Below are positions 1 through 7,437 of a stretch of DNA of 39,096 nt, piece by piece. A program made the translations under genes and the position numbers. Under the pieces are notes generated by a model that ran no database searches, had not been told where the DNA came from, and saw nothing but the letters and a program-made list of their open reading frames with translations. Each line of letters opens with the position of its first letter. Within the stretch, counting starts at the first letter, position 1. The DNA lies in the NCBI GenBank assembly GCA_020692325.1, contig JAIMKR010000015.1, positions 1-39,096 on the forward strand, written 5' to 3'. This stretch comes from Desulfocurvus sp. (GTDB lineage: Bacteria > Desulfobacterota > Desulfovibrionia > Desulfovibrionales > Desulfovibrionaceae).

Positions 1-880
1 GCCTTTTTATTGCCTTCGCATACCCTGCTACCCCCTACTATTCGACTGAATATGGCTCACTTCAACAAGCTCGACGTAGTTGATATTCTCCCGCGCGCTT
101 TCTGAATTCCCTGGATAGCTTCGACGACTTGTCGCGAGGTCGACTGCTGTTATCTGCGCATGTTTTCGCGCTCATCGGCTACGAGGGCAAAGCCGTGCTC
201 CAACTCACCCGACCGCATCGCCTCGATGGCGGTGCTACGCGCGACAAGTCGTTAGGACGTGATCTCGGTTGTTGCCCCACAGTCTGAGCCGAGGGGCCGC
301 CTCTTCGCGACATGATTCCGATACGCCGCCTGCAGGCGATGACGCTTTCGTCCTCGGCTTTTCACCTTGTTTCATCACGTCCGCGCGTTGCGCGGCGTTG
401 CGGGGGGCCTTTAGGCGTAGGGTTCCTCTTTCATCGCTGTGGCATTTCTCCAGCCATCGCGACTGCAACCGAGCATCCTTATTGCGTAACGAGCTTTTCA
501 AAAGCCCTCCCGACGACATCCACCATGCGCTACAGTTTCAGCGTGGCGACGAGCATCCGTTGCTTGGCCTGCCGTGCATTGGTCTTTTCTGACGATCGGG
601 AGAGAGGCCTGTTCTGCATCAAGATGCGTACGCGTCTTGTCTTCCGTTTTGTCGGTCCAGCCGAGCTCTCAATTGCGAAACGCGACAGCGCGTTGGCAGC
701 GGATCGGTTTCCTTGCCCACGTCTATCGTCAGCAGACATTCCTATTCGTCCTCGACAACGCGGTCGGCGAATGCGGTGATTCATGCGTCTGCTGGATCGA
801 ATGTTGAAATTGTGGAGCAGGACGCGAGGACATTAAGGTCGATAACAGCGATATTTCTTCTTATTAGGCCGTCTTCCTCA
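1..880 (-). pseudogene. Degraded methyl-accepting chemotaxis protein (HAMP plus signalling domain)
   Basis: No intact reading frame exists here, but the minus strand carries MCP fragments in the right order, spread over several frames and broken by stops. From upstream to downstream: ITAFADRVVED (about 780-748, HAMP start); GKETDPL then, after a frameshift, NALSRFAIE (about 714-664, HAMP second helix); MVDVVGRAFEKLVTQ (526-482, like VVEVVSSASEELSAQ); NATAMKEE (446-423, like ETATAMEEMN); RNAAQRAD (401-378); STAIEAMRSGELEHGFALVADE (236-171), which aligns without gaps to the receptor tip NAAIEAARAGE..GFAVVADE; EAIQGIQ (122-102); and ENINYVELVEV (90-58). At least three frameshifts and several stops separate them. 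The sensor domain and a clear 5' end are missing; the 3' end may continue past the window. The individual matches are visible in the sequence; the MCP assignment is by family pattern. Confidence 0.75.
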
Positions 881-912
881 CACCGATTCGTGCCTCTGAA
901 CGGTTTGGAGCG

Positions 913-940
913 AAAAAAAGACCCGGCGGGTGGCCGGGTC
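913..940 (-). terminator. Rho-independent terminator of the FadL gene
   Basis: On the minus strand a 7-bp stem (gacccgg / ccgggtc) is followed by seven T residues, about 25 bases after the stop codon of the FadL-family gene. Confidence 0.85.
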
Positions 941-965
941 TCGAAGGCATGAAGACGGTAGGTGG

Positions 966-2162
966 CTAGAAATTGTAGCCGACGGACAGGCCCGCCATGT
1001 AGGCGCGTCCCTGGGAGAATCCGGAAGAAGGAATATTGCGGTTCGCATCGATGCTGCGATCGTTGTTGGCGACGTAGGCGAGGGAGAAGTCATAGGTCGT
1101 CTTGCCGCCGAGAATACCGAAGCCAGCGCTGATGATCTTACGGTCGTTGGTCGGCAGCATGTAGTCCTCATAGCCCTTGCGGATGGGGTCCTGGTCCCAC
1201 ACCAAACCGGCGCGCAGGGCCAGCCAATCCGTGGCCATGTATTCCGTGCCGAGCTGGAAACGCCAGGTGTTGCGCCAGTACTTGGGGGAAATGGTCGTGC
1301 CCAGGTCTTCCTGCTTGAAGGTCATGTCCTTGTAGTCCTGCCATTGGGTGAAAATGGTATCAGCCTCGATCTTCCAGTCTTTGTTCGGCTTGTAGGCCAC
1401 GCCGAGGCTATATGAGGCGGGCAGGTCCATGGTGATGGTCAACGCCTGTGTGGGGGCGAGATTCGTGTAGTGCGCGTGTCCCGTGTCGGACGCGTGTTGC
1501 GAGGTGCGATACACGAAGCCCGCGCTCCACTGGTCATCGAAATTGTAGTGCAGGGCGGCCTGACCGCCCACGTTCACGCCATCGACGGACATGCGCATGT
1601 CCGTGTTGGTATAGGGTTTCCTGCGCAGATCGGCCGAGCTGTACATGATCTCGGGTCCAATGGCGAAGGACAGCTTGTCCGTGAGCTTGATGGCGATGTT
1701 GGGGCTGAAAGAATAGGTGCTGAGCTCCGCGCGGTAGATGTTGTTCGCGCCGACCCAGTTCTGGGTGTACTGCGTGCCCATGCCGAAGCGGGTGAAGACA
1801 CCCACGCCGAACCAGACGTTGTCGTTGAACTGATGCACGAGGTAGGCGTGGGGCGGGGTATAGATGTTGGCCTGCGTGGTGGTGGTCGGACCGTCGCCGG
1901 CTTTGACGTTGGCTACGGGGGCGATGGCGGTCACGCCGAACATGGCGCTGTCACCCTGGATTTGCGTGATGCCGGCCGGATTGTAGGCCACGGCGGACGC
2001 GTCGTCGGCTATGGCGATCATGGCGCCGCCCATGCCGTTGGCGCGCGCCGCGAATTCGTTCAGGCCGAAGCCGCCAGCTTTGCAGACCGTGGGCAAAAGC
2101 ATGAGCAGGACAAGCGCCCGCAGTCCGATGTTGATACGGTTGAGCCCTCGCTTGAAAAGCAT
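966..2162 (-). CDS. FadL/OmpP1 family outer-membrane transport protein
   Basis: 398-residue outer-membrane beta-barrel of the FadL/TodX family, which takes up long-chain fatty acids or other hydrophobic compounds. A signal peptide covers residues 1-29 (hydrophobic core, then VCKA before GGFGLNEF). The mature N-terminus has the family pattern GFGLNEFAARANGMGGA followed by IADDASAVAYNPAGIT, with the NPA motif that lies in the N-terminal plug of this family. The rest shows alternating beta-strand patterning and ends in a C-terminal aromatic residue (VGYNF), as expected for Bam-dependent insertion. The start is set by an AGGAG ribosome site eight bases upstream; the frame is open further upstream, but without coding character. 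It is monocistronic, with its own promoter and terminator. The transported substrate cannot be read from sequence. Confidence 0.9.
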   Translation of the reverse strand: MLFKRGLNRINIGLRALVLLMLLPTVCKAGGFGLNEFAARANGMGGAMIAIADDASAVAYNPAGITQIQGDSAMFGVTAIAPVANVKAGDGPTTTTQANIYTPPHAYLVHQFNDNVWFGVGVFTRFGMGTQYTQNWVGANNIYRAELSTYSFSPNIAIKLTDKLSFAIGPEIMYSSADLRRKPYTNTDMRMSVDGVNVGGQAALHYNFDDQWSAGFVYRTSQHASDTGHAHYTNLAPTQALTITMDLPASYSLGVAYKPNKDWKIEADTIFTQWQDYKDMTFKQEDLGTTISPKYWRNTWRFQLGTEYMATDWLALRAGLVWDQDPIRKGYEDYMLPTNDRKIISAGFGILGGKTTYDFSLAYVANNDRSIDANRNIPSSGFSQGRAYMAGLSVGYNF

Positions 2163-2195
2163 CCGGTTCTCCTTGCGCAAGCTGATTGCGTTTAG

Positions 2196-2224
2196 GTCTA
2201 TTTTGTGACGCAACATGCCGTCAA
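2196..2224 (-). promoter_or_regulatory. Sigma-70-type promoter for the FadL gene with an overlapping palindrome
   Basis: On the minus strand TTGACG (2224-2219), a 17-bp spacer and ATAGAC (2201-2196) lie about 35 bases before the start codon. The inverted repeat TGACG-N8-CGTCA (2206-2223) covers the -35 box and most of the spacer, which would suit a repressor operator. The promoter call is by consensus; the operator is inference. Confidence 0.5.
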
Positions 2225-2331
2225 AACATATGGAAATAAAATGGACGGAATCAATTAGCAGCTTGTTTGAAGAAAGTAAATGCGGAATCGCCGTTTGGAC
2301 GAGGTGGAGGATCGGGCGGATTTTGGGCAAA

Positions 2332-2363
2332 AAAAGAAGGGCACATCACTGCGCCCTTCTTTT
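2332..2363 (-). terminator. Terminator of the tRNA-Ser/ffs transcript
   Basis: Stem aagaagggc / gcccttctt with a loop of about 10 bases, followed on the minus strand by a seven-T run. It directly follows the 3' end of the SRP RNA. A shorter T tract on the plus side could give weak bidirectional activity. Confidence 0.8.
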
Positions 2364-2364
2364 A

Positions 2365-2453
2365 GGGAAACCGGACACCCGGGTTCGGATCGCTACCGTT
2401 GCTCCCTTTCGGGCCTGGCGGGATTTACGGCGAACTCGCCGTCCGGCTTCCCC
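2365..2453 (-). ncRNA. ffs: Signal recognition particle RNA (small bacterial 4.5S type)
   Basis: The minus strand contains the conserved SRP domain IV core CAGG-CCC-GAAA-GGG-AGCA followed by ACGGTAGC, the binding site for the Ffh M domain. The ends pair as one long helix: GGGAAGCCGGAC at the 5' side with GTCCGGTTTCCC at the 3' side, with one G-U pair. The tetraloop is GAAA rather than the commoner GGAA. The RNA works with Ffh and FtsY in co-translational membrane targeting. It lies 12 bases after tRNA-Ser and is followed at once by a terminator, so the two RNAs are probably co-transcribed and processed. The ends are estimated from the helix. Confidence 0.9.
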
Positions 2454-2465
2454 GGGATGAAATGT

Positions 2466-2555
2466 GGCGGAGAGGAGAGGATTCGAACCTCCGGTACCCG
2501 TTAGGGCACACACACTTTCCAGGCGTGCTCCTTAAACCAGCTCGGACACCTCTCC
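2466..2555 (-). tRNA. tRNA-Ser(GGA)
   Basis: 90-nt class II tRNA with acceptor stem GGAGAGG / CCTCTCC, discriminator G, encoded CCA, a long variable arm typical of tRNA-Ser, a GGTTCGAATCC T-arm and anticodon loop CTGGAAA (anticodon GGA, reading UCC and UCU). Confidence 0.95.
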
Positions 2556-2567
2556 GCGAGGAGGGCT

Positions 2568-2596
2568 TAATTAGTATGAAACCTTTTCGCTGGCAA
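2568..2596 (-). promoter_or_regulatory. Promoter of tRNA-Ser/ffs
   Basis: On the minus strand TTGCCA (2596-2591), a 17-bp spacer and TAATTA (2573-2568) place transcription start a few bases before the tRNA-Ser 5' end. Confidence 0.65.
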
Positions 2597-2631
2597 GAGA
2601 AAATTGCGGCACGGACGAAATTTTCCACATC

Positions 2632-3549
2632 TTATCGCGAAACGTCCAGCGTGCCGCGCAGCTCGTCGATGCTCTTGCAGCGCGCCTTGAGCATGGCCCG
2701 GGGCAGATCGTCGATGATGCGGAAGGACTGGTCAGGCCGCAGGAAATTGGCCGTGCCCACTTCCACGGCGCTGGCGCCCACGAGGATGAATTCCAGCGCG
2801 TCCTCGGCGCTGACGATGCCGCCGATGCCGATGATCGGGATATCGACGGCTTTAGCCGCCTGGTGCACGCAACGCAGGGCCACGGGCTTGATGGCCGGCC
2901 CGGACAGCCCTCCGACGACGTTTGCCAGCCGGGGGCGGCGCGTGCGGATGTCCACGGCCATGCCGAGCAGGGTGTTGATGAGCGACACCGCGTCGGCACC
3001 GCCATCCTGGGCCGCGCGGGCGCACAGACCGATATCCGTGACGTTGGGGGAGAGCTTGACGATGACCGGCTTGCCGGCCGCGCATTTTTTGACCTGCTCC
3101 GTCACCTTGCGGATTTGCGTGGGGTCCTGGCCGAAGGCCGCGCCGCCGGTATGAACGTTGGGGCAGCTCACGTTGACCTCGAGGGCCGCCACGCCCTCCT
3201 CACCGGCGAGCACGCCGGTCAGCTCGCCGAATTCCTGGACGGAGGAGGCGTAGAGGTTGGCGATGATCGCCGTCTCCCGCCAGGGGAGCAGCGGCAGCTT
3301 GTCGCGCACGAAGGCCTCGACGCCCGGATTCTGGATGCCGATGGCGTTGAGCATGCCGCAGGGCGTCTCCGCGATGCGCGGCATGGGATTGCCCTCGCGC
3401 GGCTTGAGGGAGAGTCCCTTGACCACGATGCCGCCCAGGCGCTTGATATCGCCGAAATTCATGAACTCCAGCCCAAAACCGAAGGTGCCGGAGGCGGTGA
3501 TGATGGGGTTTTTGAGTACCAGCCCGGCGAATTCCACACGCAGATCCAT
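2632..3549 (-). CDS. pyrD: Dihydroorotate dehydrogenase B, catalytic subunit
   Basis: 305-residue FMN-dependent TIM-barrel enzyme that oxidises dihydroorotate to orotate in pyrimidine synthesis. Class 1B features are present: an N-terminal LKNPIITASGTFGFG segment, FMN/substrate-binding residues in GLSLKPREGNP and NAIGIQNPG, and the catalytic Cys129 in NVSCPNVHTGG (class 2 enzymes use Ser). The C-terminal half has the phosphate-binding IIGIGGI and EVGTANF segments. A GGAG ribosome site lies upstream. The gene follows pyrK by 15 bases; the two products form the PyrD2K2 complex that passes electrons to NAD+. Confidence 0.95.
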   Translation of the reverse strand: MDLRVEFAGLVLKNPIITASGTFGFGLEFMNFGDIKRLGGIVVKGLSLKPREGNPMPRIAETPCGMLNAIGIQNPGVEAFVRDKLPLLPWRETAIIANLYASSVQEFGELTGVLAGEEGVAALEVNVSCPNVHTGGAAFGQDPTQIRKVTEQVKKCAAGKPVIVKLSPNVTDIGLCARAAQDGGADAVSLINTLLGMAVDIRTRRPRLANVVGGLSGPAIKPVALRCVHQAAKAVDIPIIGIGGIVSAEDALEFILVGASAVEVGTANFLRPDQSFRIIDDLPRAMLKARCKSIDELRGTLDVSR

Positions 3550-3564
3550 CTCGACTCCTTCTCC

Positions 3565-4344
3565 TTACAGGCGCACGTCGTCGGCCTTGAAAACCGGGCC
3601 GCGCGCACAGACCTGCACGTGTTTGTCGCCGCCGTCCTTGCACACGCAGCCAAGGCACGCGCCCACGCCGCAGGCCATGCGGCTCTCCAGCGAGAGTTCC
3701 GCGCGTACGCCGTGCGTCCTGGCCGCCTGCTGCACCGTTTTGAGGAAGGGCGTGGGGCCGCAGGCCAGCACGAGGCCATTCGCGGTTTCGCGCACGGCGG
3801 TCTCGATGCGCTCGATGACCACCGGCAGATCGTCCGGAGTTCTCTCGCGCACTTCCTCGGCGCGGACCTTTTCACTCATGGCGGCGTAGGGGTAGCAGTC
3901 CAGGTCCGGCCGGTGGGCGAAGACGAGGCGCAGGAATTCCGGGGTGGGGTGCCGCTCGATGTAACCGCGGAACGGGGCAAGCCCCATACCGCCGGCGAGC
4001 AGGGTTGTGGGCGTGTCCGGCGGCGCGCTGAAGCCGTTGCCCAGCGGTCCCCAAATGATGATCGCATCGCCGGCCTTGAGCGCGGCCATGCGCTCCGTGC
4101 CGCGGCCAACCACCTGAAAGAAGAAGGTCACGCTCTCGGCGTCCGCCCGGGAGATGGACAGCGGACGCCCCCACGTGAGGTCAAGCCCCCAGCCGGACGG
4201 GCGCAGCATGGCGAACTGACCGGGGCGGTAGCCGTCCCAGCCGGGATTTTCGAGGGTGAGTTCGACGAAGTCGCTCGGCCCGTCCCACGCGCCCAGAAAG
4301 CGCAGTTCGCGCACCTTGACTTCACGGCAATTTCTGACCACCAT
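3565..4344 (-). CDS. pyrK: Dihydroorotate dehydrogenase B, electron-transfer subunit
   Basis: 259-residue FAD and [2Fe-2S] protein of the ferredoxin-NADP reductase superfamily that carries electrons from PyrD to NAD+. Residues 1-100 form the FAD-binding barrel with the flavin motif GRPLSIS (59-65). Residues 105-205 form the nucleotide-binding domain with GGGMGLAP (118-124 region) and CGPTPF. Cys225, Cys230, Cys233 and Cys246 in MACGVGACLGC and VQVCARGPVF are the cluster ligands. The start MVVRN is chosen for its AAGGA site and family length; the frame is open further upstream. It is the first gene of pyrK-pyrD and diverges from the U32 gene across 61 bases. Confidence 0.93.
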   Translation of the reverse strand: MVVRNCREVKVRELRFLGAWDGPSDFVELTLENPGWDGYRPGQFAMLRPSGWGLDLTWGRPLSISRADAESVTFFFQVVGRGTERMAALKAGDAIIIWGPLGNGFSAPPDTPTTLLAGGMGLAPFRGYIERHPTPEFLRLVFAHRPDLDCYPYAAMSEKVRAEEVRERTPDDLPVVIERIETAVRETANGLVLACGPTPFLKTVQQAARTHGVRAELSLESRMACGVGACLGCVCKDGGDKHVQVCARGPVFKADDVRL

Positions 4345-4356
4345 CCTCCATCCTTT

Positions 4357-4375
4357 GCCCCGCCGTCGGCGGGGC
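4357..4375 (-). promoter_or_regulatory. GC-rich hairpin in the pyrK leader
   Basis: A perfect 8-bp stem (gccccgcc / ggcggggc) with a 3-base loop sits just upstream of the pyrK ribosome site, in the short gap between divergent pyrK and the U32 gene. No T run follows, so it is not a simple terminator. It could affect translation of pyrK; the role is inference. Confidence 0.4.
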
Positions 4376-4405
4376 GCACTCTCATCCAAAAGGTGTCGAT
4401 TTTCA

Positions 4406-6400
4406 ATGGACAAGCATGTTCCCGAGATTATGGCCCCCGCGGGCGACCGCGCGAGCTTCCTGGCCGGCATCGCCGCCGGCGCGGATGCGATCTACCTCGG
4501 CCTGAAGCATTTTTCCGCGCGGATGCAGGCCAGAAACTTTGGGCTGGGCGAGCTTTCCGCCCTCACCGACTATGCGCACGCGCGCGGGGCCAGAGTCTAC
4601 GTGACCATGAACGTTCTGCTCAAGCCGGACGACGCCCGCGCCGCCGGAAACCTCATGGAGCGGCTGGCCCGCATGGTCAAGCCCGACGCGCTCATCGTGC
4701 AGGACCTGGGACTGCTCACCCTGGCCCGGCAGGCCGGCTACGAGGGCGAACTGCACATCTCCACCCTGGCCAACGCCACGCATCCCGCCGCGTTGGCCGT
4801 GGCGGTGAAATTGGGCGCGAGCCGCGTTGTCCTCCCGCGCGAGCTGAACCTCGACGAGGTCAAGCTCATGGCCCAGGCCTGTCCGCCGGGGATGGACCTG
4901 GAGATTTTCGTGCACGGGGCGCTGTGCCACTGCGTTTCCGGCCGCTGCTGGTGGAGCAGCTATTTCGGCGGCAAGAGCGGCCTGCGCGGCCGCTGCGTGC
5001 AGCCGTGCCGTCGATTGTACAGGCAAGGCGGACCCAAAGGCAAGCCCGAGCGCCTGTTCTCCTGCCAGGACCTCTCGCTGGACGTGCTGACCAAGACCCT
5101 GCTCGACGTGCCGCAGGTGGCAGCCTGGAAGATCGAGGGCCGCAAAAAGGGGCCGCATTACGTCTACTACGTGACCACAGCCTACCGCCTGCTGCGCGAG
5201 AACCCCGGCGACGCCGAGACGCGCAAGACCGCCTTCTCGCTCATCGAGCAGGCGTTGGGCCGGCCGGGCACGCATGGCGTGTTTCTGCCGCAGCGGCCGT
5301 ATCCGCCGGTCAAGCCGGGGCTGGAGACCGCCTCCGGCCGGCTGGTCGGGCAGGTCAAACGCGAACCCGGCGGCCGTGTCTACGTGCAGCCCAGGCAGGA
5401 CCTCATCCCGGGCGATCTGCTGCGCCTGGGCTGCGAGGACGACCCCTGGCATCAGACCATTCCCCTGCGGCGCAGCGTGCCCAAGGGCGGCCGGCTGGAC
5501 ATCAAGCCCGCGCCGGGAACGCGCGGCGGCGCGCCTTCCAAGGCTCCCGTGTTCCTCATCGACCGCCGCGAACCGGAACTCACGCGCCTCATCACCGGTA
5601 TGGAGCACGACATCGCCCACCGGCCCGAGCCGCCCGAGAAGGAGGCCGGGAGCTTCAATCCGCCGAGCTTCGCGCGCGCGCGCGTGGAGAAGCGCCGGGA
5701 CATGCACGTGTTCCGCGCCCTGCCGCGCGGCCAGCAGCGAGGCGGCAAGTCCACCGTCACCGGCATCTGGCTGGAGCGTTCGGTTTTGCTCGACACGCCG
5801 CGTCCGGTCACCGGGCGCATCAGCTGGTGGTTGCCGCCGGTCATCTGGCCGAGCGAGGAGGAGCGCTACCTCCGCCTGGTGGCCGAGGCCAGGGAGCGCG
5901 GCGCGCGGGATTTCGTGCTCAACGCGCCTTGGCAGGTGGGGCTGTTCGATGGTCTCGACGGCGTTTCCCTCACAGCCGGGCCCTTCTGCAATCTGGCCAG
6001 CGGCAACGCCGCCGCGCAGTACGCGCAACTCGGCTTCGGCGGGGTCTTCGCCAGCCCGGAGCTTTCCGGCGAGGAGTTGTTGTCACTGCCGAGCCGGTCG
6101 CCCCTGCCGCTGGGCATCGTGGTTGGCGGGTTCTGGCCGCTGGGCATCACGCGCATCCTGGCCGAGGAGGTGCGCCTGGAGGAGCCCTTCCTCAGTCCGC
6201 GCGGCGAGGCGGCCTTCGTGCGCAAGATCGGCGGCAATCACTGGATCTACCCGGCCTGGGAGCTGGACCTTTCCAGCCACCGCAAGGAGCTGGAGCACGC
6301 GGGGTACGCCGTGTTCGCCACCCTGTGCGAGCCCTGGCCGCGCTTTCTGGAAAACGAGCCGCGCACCAGCGTGTTCAACTGGAGTAACGCACTGCTGTAG
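4406..6400 (+). CDS. U32 family peptidase-like protein, long form
   Basis: 664-residue member of the U32 family. Despite the peptidase name, several members (UbiU/UbiV, TrhP, RlhA) are iron-sulfur proteins of tRNA, rRNA or ubiquinone hydroxylation. Residues 1-300 hold the U32 TIM-barrel, starting with EIMAPAGDRASFLAGIAAGADAIYLG, and the family signature EIFVHGALCHCVSGRCWWS (166-184). Cys174, Cys181, Cys197 (or Cys201) and Cys220 are spaced like the four 4Fe-4S ligands of UbiU-type proteins. Residues 300-664 are a C-terminal extension of unknown role, with a QRPYPPVKPGLETASGRLVGQV beta domain. The start follows an AAGGTG site at 4391-4396. The DUF523 gene begins 16 bases after the stop. A role in RNA hydroxylation is possible but not shown by the sequence. 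Confidence 0.85.
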   Translation: MDKHVPEIMAPAGDRASFLAGIAAGADAIYLGLKHFSARMQARNFGLGELSALTDYAHARGARVYVTMNVLLKPDDARAAGNLMERLARMVKPDALIVQDLGLLTLARQAGYEGELHISTLANATHPAALAVAVKLGASRVVLPRELNLDEVKLMAQACPPGMDLEIFVHGALCHCVSGRCWWSSYFGGKSGLRGRCVQPCRRLYRQGGPKGKPERLFSCQDLSLDVLTKTLLDVPQVAAWKIEGRKKGPHYVYYVTTAYRLLRENPGDAETRKTAFSLIEQALGRPGTHGVFLPQRPYPPVKPGLETASGRLVGQVKREPGGRVYVQPRQDLIPGDLLRLGCEDDPWHQTIPLRRSVPKGGRLDIKPAPGTRGGAPSKAPVFLIDRREPELTRLITGMEHDIAHRPEPPEKEAGSFNPPSFARARVEKRRDMHVFRALPRGQQRGGKSTVTGIWLERSVLLDTPRPVTGRISWWLPPVIWPSEEERYLRLVAEARERGARDFVLNAPWQVGLFDGLDGVSLTAGPFCNLASGNAAAQYAQLGFGGVFASPELSGEELLSLPSRSPLPLGIVVGGFWPLGITRILAEEVRLEEPFLSPRGEAAFVRKIGGNHWIYPAWELDLSSHRKELEHAGYAVFATLCEPWPRFLENEPRTSVFNWSNALL

Positions 6401-6416
6401 AAAACCGGGAGGGCGC

Positions 6417-7376
6417 ATGACTGAGGCTGACCTGCCCCGCGTGGGCGTGAGCGGATGCCTGCTTGGGGAAGCCGTCCGCTATGACGGAGGGCACAAGCTG
6501 GATCGCTTTTGGGTCGACGTCTTGGGGCCGTATGTGCGGTATGTCCCCGTGTGCCCGGAGGTGGAGTGCGGTCTGACTGTCCCGCGGGAAGCCTTGCGCC
6601 TGGTGGGCGACCCCGCCGCGCCGCGTTTGGTGACGGTGAAGACCGGTCAGGATCTGACGGAGCGCATGGAGGCCTGGGCCCTCGCGAAGGTGGCGGAGCT
6701 CGAACGGGCGGGGCTGTGCGGCTTCGTCTTCAAGTTCGGCTCCCCCTCCAGCGGCATGGCCCGCGTCAAGGTCTACCCGGAGCACGGAGGCCCTCCGTCG
6801 CTCAATGGCAGGGGAATCTTCGCCGCCCGGCTCATGGACGCCATGCCGCTGCTTCCCGTGGAGGACGAGGGCCGGCTGAACGACCCGGGCCTGCGCGAGA
6901 ACTTCATCGAGCGGGTGTTCGTCACGCACCGCTGGCGGCTGTTGCGGCGTGAAGGTTTTTCCCTCGGCGCGCTGGTGGACTTTCACACCCGGCACAAGCT
7001 GCTCGTCATGGCCCATGGCGTGGAGCGCTACCGCGCGCTCGGGCGACTGGTCGCCACGGGTGCGTCCATGCCGCCGGCGCGCCTTGCCGAGGCGTACATC
7101 GTCGAGCTCATGGCGGCCCTGCGCCTTCCCGCCACGGTGAAGAAGCAGGTGAACGTCTTGTCGCACGTCATGGGGTACTTCAAGCGTGTGTTGGAACCAG
7201 ACGAAAAGCGTGAGCTTCTTGAAGTGCTGGACGCATATGCCAGGGAACTCGTGCCGCTTATCGTTCCCGTGACTTTGCTCAACCATTACGTGAGAAAATT
7301 CGGAGAGCAGTACATGGCGGGGCAATGGTATCTGCACCCCCACCCGGCGGAGCTTAAGCTTCGCAACCATGTTTAA
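6417..7376 (+). CDS. DUF523 and DUF1722 domain protein (YbgA-like)
   Basis: 319-residue two-domain protein. Residues 8-160 are DUF523, with VGVSGCLLGEAVRYDGGHK (Cys14) and VPVCPEVECGL (Cys46, Cys51), a conserved cysteine set that suggests metal or cluster binding. Residues 190-310 are DUF1722, a helical domain with LVDFHTRHKLLVMAHG and a C-terminal LLNHYVRKF. E. coli YbgA has only the second domain; fusions of both are common in proteobacteria. The biochemical role is not established, although DUF523 members have been linked to 2-thiouracil breakdown. A GGGAGGG site precedes the start. It is probably co-transcribed with the upstream U32 gene. Confidence 0.85.
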   Translation: MTEADLPRVGVSGCLLGEAVRYDGGHKLDRFWVDVLGPYVRYVPVCPEVECGLTVPREALRLVGDPAAPRLVTVKTGQDLTERMEAWALAKVAELERAGLCGFVFKFGSPSSGMARVKVYPEHGGPPSLNGRGIFAARLMDAMPLLPVEDEGRLNDPGLRENFIERVFVTHRWRLLRREGFSLGALVDFHTRHKLLVMAHGVERYRALGRLVATGASMPPARLAEAYIVELMAALRLPATVKKQVNVLSHVMGYFKRVLEPDEKRELLEVLDAYARELVPLIVPVTLLNHYVRKFGEQYMAGQWYLHPHPAELKLRNHV

Positions 7377-7437
7377 AATCGCGGCCGTCTTGCTCCAAGA
7401 GGCTTCCCATGCTAAGAATTCCATAAAGGAGTTCCGT

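Noticed and set aside
2863-6387. A very long plus-strand open frame (1174 codons) across pyrD, pyrK and the U32 gene
   Set aside because: It lies antisense to pyrK-pyrD and out of frame with the U32 gene, both of which have clear family motifs; it is a GC-rich shadow frame of Arg/Gly/His/Ala-rich sequence.
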